A DNA stretch of 10,428 nt from Bacteroidota bacterium (GTDB taxonomy: Bacteria; Bacteroidota; Bacteroidia; NS11-12g; UBA9320): the NCBI GenBank assembly GCA_003484585.1, contig DNBZ01000233.1, forward strand, positions 1,846-12,273, in the 5' to 3' direction. Within the stretch, counting starts at the first letter, position 1; every line of letters begins with the position of its first letter. This document shows positions 6,850-10,428 of this stretch, one piece after another. Under the pieces are notes generated by a model. The model had not been told where the DNA came from. It saw nothing but the letters and a program-made list of their open reading frames with translations, and made no database searches. The translations under genes and the position numbers were made by a program.

Positions 6850-8052
6850 ATGAATATAATTTTATTTGATGACAACGGAAGAGATAATCTTCTTCCCTTA
6901 TGCTACACTAGACCTTGTGGAGATCTAAGAGTAGGTATACTTACCATCGCCAAAAAATGGGAACACCATTTAGCAGCTCAAGTGTCATTTCTTACTCAAG
7001 ACTATCTGACAATTAAATTCCCGGCTATATACACCCAAGAAAATTACTATATCAACGGGCGATTACTGGTAAATTATGCTATTCTAGATTTAATACAAGA
7101 ACTGCAGGCCGGCCAGTCGTTACATAAAGATGGTAATATTGTAGCATTTAAATCTTCAGAAATATATAAGAACTATACCGCAATAGAAGATGCCTGCACT
7201 AGTAAAACAGAAGCAGAAATAGCTTTAGACCTAATTACCTATACACACGATATATTCACATTCAATGGTCAGCAGCTACAAGTTGATTTTGAAACCTTAA
7301 CAGCTGGCAGAAAAAGCAAAGAAGCTTCTAAAACAAATACATTTATAGGTGATAATATATTTATAGAAGAAGGTGTCAGCATGGAAGCCGCAGTACTTAA
7401 TAGTACAAGCGGCCCTATCTACATTGGTAAAAACGCTACAGTAATGGAAGGCAGCCTAATTAAAGGACCTTTTGCTCTTTGCGAAAAATCAACTATCAAA
7501 ATGGGATCTAAAATATACGGAGATACTACCGTAGGACCTCAGTGTAAAGTAGGAGGTGAAGTAAGCAATACCGTCTTTTTTGCCAATAGCAACAAGGGAC
7601 ATGATGGTTTTATTGGAAACTCTGTAATTGGAGAATGGTGTAATCTTGGTGCAGATACCAATTGTTCAAATCTTAAAAACAACTATGCAGAAGTGAAACT
7701 ATGGAATTATCCAAAGAAAAGATTCACTAAAACGGAACTGCAGTTTTGCGGCTTAGTAATGGGAGACCATAGTAAGTGTAGTATTAATACAATGTTCAAT
7801 ACAGGGACTGTGATTGGCGTATCAGCCAATATATTTGGTGCCGGATTTCCTAGAAACTTTATTCCCTCATTCTCTTGGGGTGGCTCAGCGGGTTTCTCAA
7901 CATACTCATTATCTAAATGCTATGAGACGTCAAGACTAGTAATGGAGAGAAGGAACGTAACATTTGACGAAACAGAAAAGAATATACTAAAAAACATCTT
8001 TCAAGAATCTGAAGAATATAGAATTTGGGAGAACAAAAAATTACACACATGA
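6850..8052 (+). CDS. Alternative GlmU-like nucleotidyltransferase/acetyltransferase (Bacteroidota type)
   Basis: Predicted cytosolic nucleotide-sugar enzyme of 400 aa, likely acting in UDP-N-acetylglucosamine supply for peptidoglycan and lipopolysaccharide. It resembles the alternative bacterial GlmU family (TIGR03991) of Bacteroidota. Residues 1-160 form a diverged nucleotidyltransferase-like domain that starts ILFDDNGRDNLLPL with TRP at 20-22. The canonical LxAGxGTRM pyrophosphorylase signature is absent. Residues about 165-340 form a left-handed beta-helix of hexapeptide turns (for example YIGKNATVMEGSLIKG). This part includes KGHDGFIGNSVIGEWCNLGADTN (249-271), comparable to the acetyltransferase active-site region of GlmU, with H251 as the candidate catalytic histidine. 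The ATG at 6850 gives the family's expected N-terminus, although it directly abuts the preceding terminator's T-run. The stop overlaps the tpiA start as ATGA, so the two are probably translated together. Family is confident; the exact reactions have not been read from sequence. Confidence 0.85.
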   Translation: MNIILFDDNGRDNLLPLCYTRPCGDLRVGILTIAKKWEHHLAAQVSFLTQDYLTIKFPAIYTQENYYINGRLLVNYAILDLIQELQAGQSLHKDGNIVAFKSSEIYKNYTAIEDACTSKTEAEIALDLITYTHDIFTFNGQQLQVDFETLTAGRKSKEASKTNTFIGDNIFIEEGVSMEAAVLNSTSGPIYIGKNATVMEGSLIKGPFALCEKSTIKMGSKIYGDTTVGPQCKVGGEVSNTVFFANSNKGHDGFIGNSVIGEWCNLGADTNCSNLKNNYAEVKLWNYPKKRFTKTELQFCGLVMGDHSKCSINTMFNTGTVIGVSANIFGAGFPRNFIPSFSWGGSAGFSTYSLSKCYETSRLVMERRNVTFDETEKNILKNIFQESEEYRIWENKKLHT

Positions 8053-8798
8053 GACAAAAAATAATAGCTGGAAACTGGAAAATGAACCTTGATTTAGATC
8101 AAGGCAAGGAATTGTTAATTAAAATAATCGATTCTGATTTAAATTCAAATTGTGTGACAATTGTTGCACCACCCTATATTCATTTGAATAGTTTCAAAAT
8201 GTTACTATCACATACTAATATAGCTCTAGCAGCTCAAAATTGTCACCAGCAGGACTCTGGTGCATATACGGGAGAAATTTCCGTTGAGATGCTAAAAAGT
8301 GTTGGTGTAGAATATGTAATTCTAGGACACAGTGAGAGGCGTGAATATTTTCAAGAAGACAGTATTGCTATTTCCTTTAAGGTCAAAAATGTTATAAATC
8401 ACGGTTTACGACCAATATACTGTTGTGGTGAAACTTTAGCAGAAAGACAAGAAGGTGAGCATTTCATTACTATAGAAACACAAATAAAGCAGGGACTCTT
8501 TCACTTGAATGAAATGGAACTACTAAACTGTGTAATTGCATATGAGCCTGTCTGGGCAATTGGGACTGGAGAAACAGCGTCACCGGAGCAAGCACAAGAA
8601 ATTCATAAATTTATCCGAAATACCATTGCTAAAGAATATGGGGGAATGGTTGCAAATAATATCAGTATCCTTTATGGAGGTAGTGTAAAACCAGCCAATG
8701 CAAAAGAACTATTTACCTGCCCAGATATAGACGGAGGCTTAATAGGAGGTGCTGCACTAGACGCAGATAACTTTAAAGCTCTTACAGACAGCTTTTAA
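8049..8798 (+). CDS. tpiA: Triosephosphate isomerase
   Basis: Interconverts dihydroxyacetone phosphate and glyceraldehyde 3-phosphate in glycolysis and gluconeogenesis, as a cytosolic TIM-barrel dimer. The 249-aa protein has all signature residues: K11 in AGNWKMN (7-13), catalytic H94 in ILGHSERR (91-98), catalytic base E166 in AYEPVWAIGTG (164-174, leading into flexible loop 6), and the phosphate-binding YGGSVKPAN (209-217) and GGLIGGAAL (229-237). The length is normal. I chose the ATG at 8049 over an in-frame TTG at 8025, because family members begin a few residues before AGNWKMN and because this ATG overlaps the previous gene's TGA by four bases (ATGA), a usual coupling arrangement. No promoter is needed or seen. 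The gene converges on the barrel gene with only 16 bp between the two stop codons. Identification is certain. Confidence 0.98.
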   Translation: MRQKIIAGNWKMNLDLDQGKELLIKIIDSDLNSNCVTIVAPPYIHLNSFKMLLSHTNIALAAQNCHQQDSGAYTGEISVEMLKSVGVEYVILGHSERREYFQEDSIAISFKVKNVINHGLRPIYCCGETLAERQEGEHFITIETQIKQGLFHLNEMELLNCVIAYEPVWAIGTGETASPEQAQEIHKFIRNTIAKEYGGMVANNISILYGGSVKPANAKELFTCPDIDGGLIGGAALDADNFKALTDSF

Positions 8799-8814
8799 GA
8801 GAGTACTGTAGTTG

Positions 8815-9390
8815 CTAAAACAAGTAACCCAACCCAATAGCTAGTTGATCTAAAGGTCTAAATGAAACCCTTTGGTCGCTATTGCTTCCCGTTCCGTCAT
8901 ACTCTTGCAAATTCACATTCAGATTTGCTCTACTTTCAAAGGACAGTCTAATATTATCAAATGGCTTATAAGAAACCCCTACCAATGGTTTAATGCCAGT
9001 GCTCCAGTAGTAACCGTAATAATCTTGTCCTTGAACTCTGTTAAATGCAGAATTAAAATACAGGTCAGAAGCCACATATAAGTTTACAAATTCTAAATCC
9101 TCTATTAATAGATTTTTCTGAATCCCGATTGAGAGGTCATACTGAACAGTGCCCTTATTGGTAACCACACTATCGGTACGAGTTTCTTTATCGGTTTGCA
9201 CAAAGACTCTTAAACCTGCTCTCAATTGCAAATCTTCCTTTACACTCTTTCTATACAGGAGTTGGTAACTACTTTGCTGACCAAACTTCAATGGAGCTAC
9301 CACTAGTGCTACTTCATTATTTAACTTTTGTGCTTGTACAGTTGAAACAGTAGCTAGAACGATGACGATTAAGAGTATATATTTATTCAT
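8815..9390 (-). CDS. Small predicted outer-membrane beta-barrel protein
   Basis: I do not recognise a named family. The 191-aa protein starts with a clear signal peptide, MNKYILLIVIVLATVSTVQA, with cleavage expected after A20 and Q as first mature residue. The mature part has no long hydrophobic helix. It consists of alternating polar and apolar stretches rich in Tyr, Phe and Leu (for example YQLLYRKS, LQLRAGLRVFVQ, FVNLYVASDLYF, YYWSTGIKPLVGVSYKP), consistent with about eight beta strands. It ends in LAIGLGYLF, with the C-terminal phenylalanine typical of proteins inserted by the BAM machinery. It is therefore probably an eight-stranded outer-membrane barrel of unknown function. The ATG at 9390 is preferred to an upstream in-frame codon at 9435, which would place 15 residues before the signal peptide and lie inside the terminator hairpin. 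It lies downstream of the OmpA-like gene but has its own candidate promoter. Confidence 0.8.
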   Translation of the reverse strand: MNKYILLIVIVLATVSTVQAQKLNNEVALVVAPLKFGQQSSYQLLYRKSVKEDLQLRAGLRVFVQTDKETRTDSVVTNKGTVQYDLSIGIQKNLLIEDLEFVNLYVASDLYFNSAFNRVQGQDYYGYYWSTGIKPLVGVSYKPFDNIRLSFESRANLNVNLQEYDGTGSNSDQRVSFRPLDQLAIGLGYLF

Positions 9391-9400
9391 TTTGATTCTG

Positions 9401-9428
9401 CAATTATACAAAATAAAAAGGGCTTCAA
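9401..9428 (-). promoter_or_regulatory. Candidate promoter of the barrel gene, overlapping a terminator
   Basis: On the minus strand TTG (9428-9426), a 17-nt spacer and TATAATTG (9408-9401) fit the Bacteroidota promoter with one mismatch in the -7 box. Ten nt separate the -7 box from the ATG at 9390. The TTG lies in the 3' arm of the upstream terminator. Confidence 0.4.
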
Positions 9429-9445
9429 TTTTCATTGAAGCCCTT
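9410..9445 (-). terminator. Strong intrinsic terminator after the OmpA-like gene
   Basis: Read on the minus strand, AAGGGCTTCAAT (9445-9434) pairs perfectly with ATTGAAGCCCTT (9429-9418) around the loop GAAA, a GNRA tetraloop. The tract TTTTTATTTT follows the GCCC end. This is a clear Rho-independent terminator 28 bp beyond the TAG stop at 9473. Confidence 0.9.
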
Positions 9446-9472
9446 AGCTTATATTGTTGCTATTATATGTTT

Positions 9473-10428
9473 CTATTTACTTGATTGATTAAAGTCAATT
9501 CTTCTTGTACTATAATCTACATCAGAACCTGAAGCGTAACCAGTACTGATTCTACTTCTTTCTATTCCGTAATTAGCTTCTAAGTGATCCATGATAGAGT
9601 TAACTCTTTTATAAGCTAACTGCTCACCACTTTTACTAGCGGTATATCCTATAGCTGACACATTTAACCCTGGACAAGACTTCATTTTCTCTGCTATTGT
9701 ATAAAGAACACCATAAGAAGAAGGAGAAATTTTCGAACTGCTATTATCAAACATAACAGTAGGTAAAGTTACTTTATCACAGTCGCAGCAAGCGTTACCC
9801 ATTTCAACAGCTTGTCCCCTTACATTTACTAATGCATCCGCAGCAGTATTAGGTTCTTCATCTATACCGTTTGGCACACCGTCACCGTCAGTATCTAAAG
9901 CAACACCATTTTCATCAACTTCAGTAGAAATAGAGAATGGTTGCAAATCTTTACAATCATTTACGCCATCTCCGTCAGAGTCCATTACCTTTCCATTTGG
10001 CCAAACCTTATCGCATTCTGACTCAGCTTCTGAATCAGTAAAATCATTTACACCATCACCGTCAGCATCTTCAAGAAGAATTTTAAGTTTATTAGTGACT
10101 TCAATAAGAGTATCAAGGTCAGCATATATAGTTTCCATTGGGTTCAACCAATCATAATGCTTATCTTGACCTTTGGCACCAAGCTTAATAGAAGCTTGAA
10201 GTCCTACTATTGTATAGAAATCAGAAAATCTATTTTCAGTTACTGGGAAATTAAAACCATCTAGGTCGTCAGACCGAACCCATTGTGTTCTCCACTCTAA
10301 ACCTAAATCTAACCATTCACCGAAGTTTCTTTTTAGACCCATACCAAATGGGATAGTCAGATTCCTTCCTTTGTAGTAGGTATCAGCATTTGCTACATCT
10401 TCGAATGTTCCTGTTGCATCACTCCAAA
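9473..10428 (-). CDS. OmpA-family protein with thrombospondin type 3 repeats, 5' end outside window
   Basis: Outer-membrane protein expected to link the outer membrane to peptidoglycan. The frame stays open to the window edge, so the start, signal peptide and first strands are missing. Numbering from the in-frame Met at 10342, the visible N-terminal part (beginning before residue 1 with YYKGRNLTIPFG and running to about 55) looks like the end of a beta-barrel. Residues 92-161 hold three calcium-binding DxDGDG repeats, and a cysteine group NACCDCD follows at 183-189. The OmpA C-terminal domain spans about 193-284, from LPTVMFDNSSSKISP through YGIERSRISTGYASG to TRRIDF. The usual peptidoglycan-binding NGHTD-type Asp is replaced: the motif reads GYTA, with Ala235, while the conserved Arg in YKRVNSI (R246) is kept. 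Stop TAG is followed by a strong terminator. The family call is strong; peptidoglycan binding is less sure because of the Ala. Confidence 0.92.
   Translation of the reverse strand, partial: WSDATGTFEDVANADTYYKGRNLTIPFGMGLKRNFGEWLDLGLEWRTQWVRSDDLDGFNFPVTENRFSDFYTIVGLQASIKLGAKGQDKHYDWLNPMETIYADLDTLIEVTNKLKILLEDADGDGVNDFTDSEAESECDKVWPNGKVMDSDGDGVNDCKDLQPFSISTEVDENGVALDTDGDGVPNGIDEEPNTAADALVNVRGQAVEMGNACCDCDKVTLPTVMFDNSSSKISPSSYGVLYTIAEKMKSCPGLNVSAIGYTASKSGEQLAYKRVNSIMDHLEANYGIERSRISTGYASGSDVDYSTRRIDFNQSSK
9860..10069 (-). repeat. Three TSP3-type calcium-binding repeats with 29-residue spacing
   Basis: Within the OmpA-like protein, the motifs DADGDGVND (from residue 92), DSDGDGVND (from 121) and DTDGDGVPN (from 150) recur exactly every 29 residues, or 87 bp. 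The Asp-rich DxDGDG loops are the known calcium ligands of thrombospondin type 3 repeats, which form a stiff linker when calcium is bound. Confidence 0.9.

Noticed and set aside
8775..8798. AAAGCT/AGCTTT hairpin over the end of tpiA as a bidirectional terminator for the convergent genes
   Set aside because: Only six base pairs with a 9-nt loop, partly inside the coding sequence, and no T-run on either strand.
1..10428. A defence, mobile or otherwise novel multi-gene system
   Set aside because: Every sizeable frame is a recognisable housekeeping or envelope gene except the small barrel protein. There are no integrases, transposases, direct-repeat arrays or attachment-like duplications.

Overview
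The window looks like a chromosomal stretch from a low-G+C member of the Bacteroidota, probably from the Flavobacteriia or a related class. The grounds are: a GlmU-like protein of the alternative Bacteroidota type, an OmpA protein with thrombospondin type 3 calcium repeats, signal peptides ending in AQ, start regions without Shine-Dalgarno sequences, and several upstream matches to the Bacteroidota promoter -7 element TAnnTTTG. I see no mobile element, CRISPR array, tRNA or rRNA, and no anomalous gene cassette. The genes are housekeeping and envelope genes, tightly packed.

Layout: (1) 1-936 (+), the 3' part of lon, with its lid helices and Ser/Lys protease domain. (2) 937-1162, a convergent intergenic stretch. 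(3) 1163-6430 (-), a four-gene cluster read from right to left: an LtaS-like membrane phosphatase-superfamily protein, hisS, an RluA-family pseudouridine synthase whose TTG start overlaps the hisS stop as TTGA, and a secreted alpha/beta hydrolase. (4) 6431-6540, a divergent control region. (5) 6541-8798 (+), rpmE2 (L31 type B), a strong terminator, an alternative GlmU-like nucleotide-sugar enzyme, and tpiA joined to it by an ATGA overlap. (6) 8815-10428 (-), an OmpA/TSP3 protein whose 5' end is outside the window, a strong terminator, and a small predicted outer-membrane beta-barrel.

No new multi-gene system is visible. The most interesting signals are regulatory. The loop of the rpmE2 terminator is exactly TATATTTG, a perfect -7 element placed 16 nt before the glmU-like ATG, which itself directly follows the terminator T-run. 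The -33 element of the barrel gene's candidate promoter likewise lies in the 3' arm of the preceding gene's terminator. Overlapping divergent promoters, built on a perfect inverted repeat, appear to serve rpmE2 and the LtaS-like/hisS cluster. Four candidate promoters sit only 5-16 nt before their start codons, whereas rpmE2 has a long leader that can form two mutually exclusive hairpins. All promoter assignments come from reading the sequence and are not backed by transcript data.
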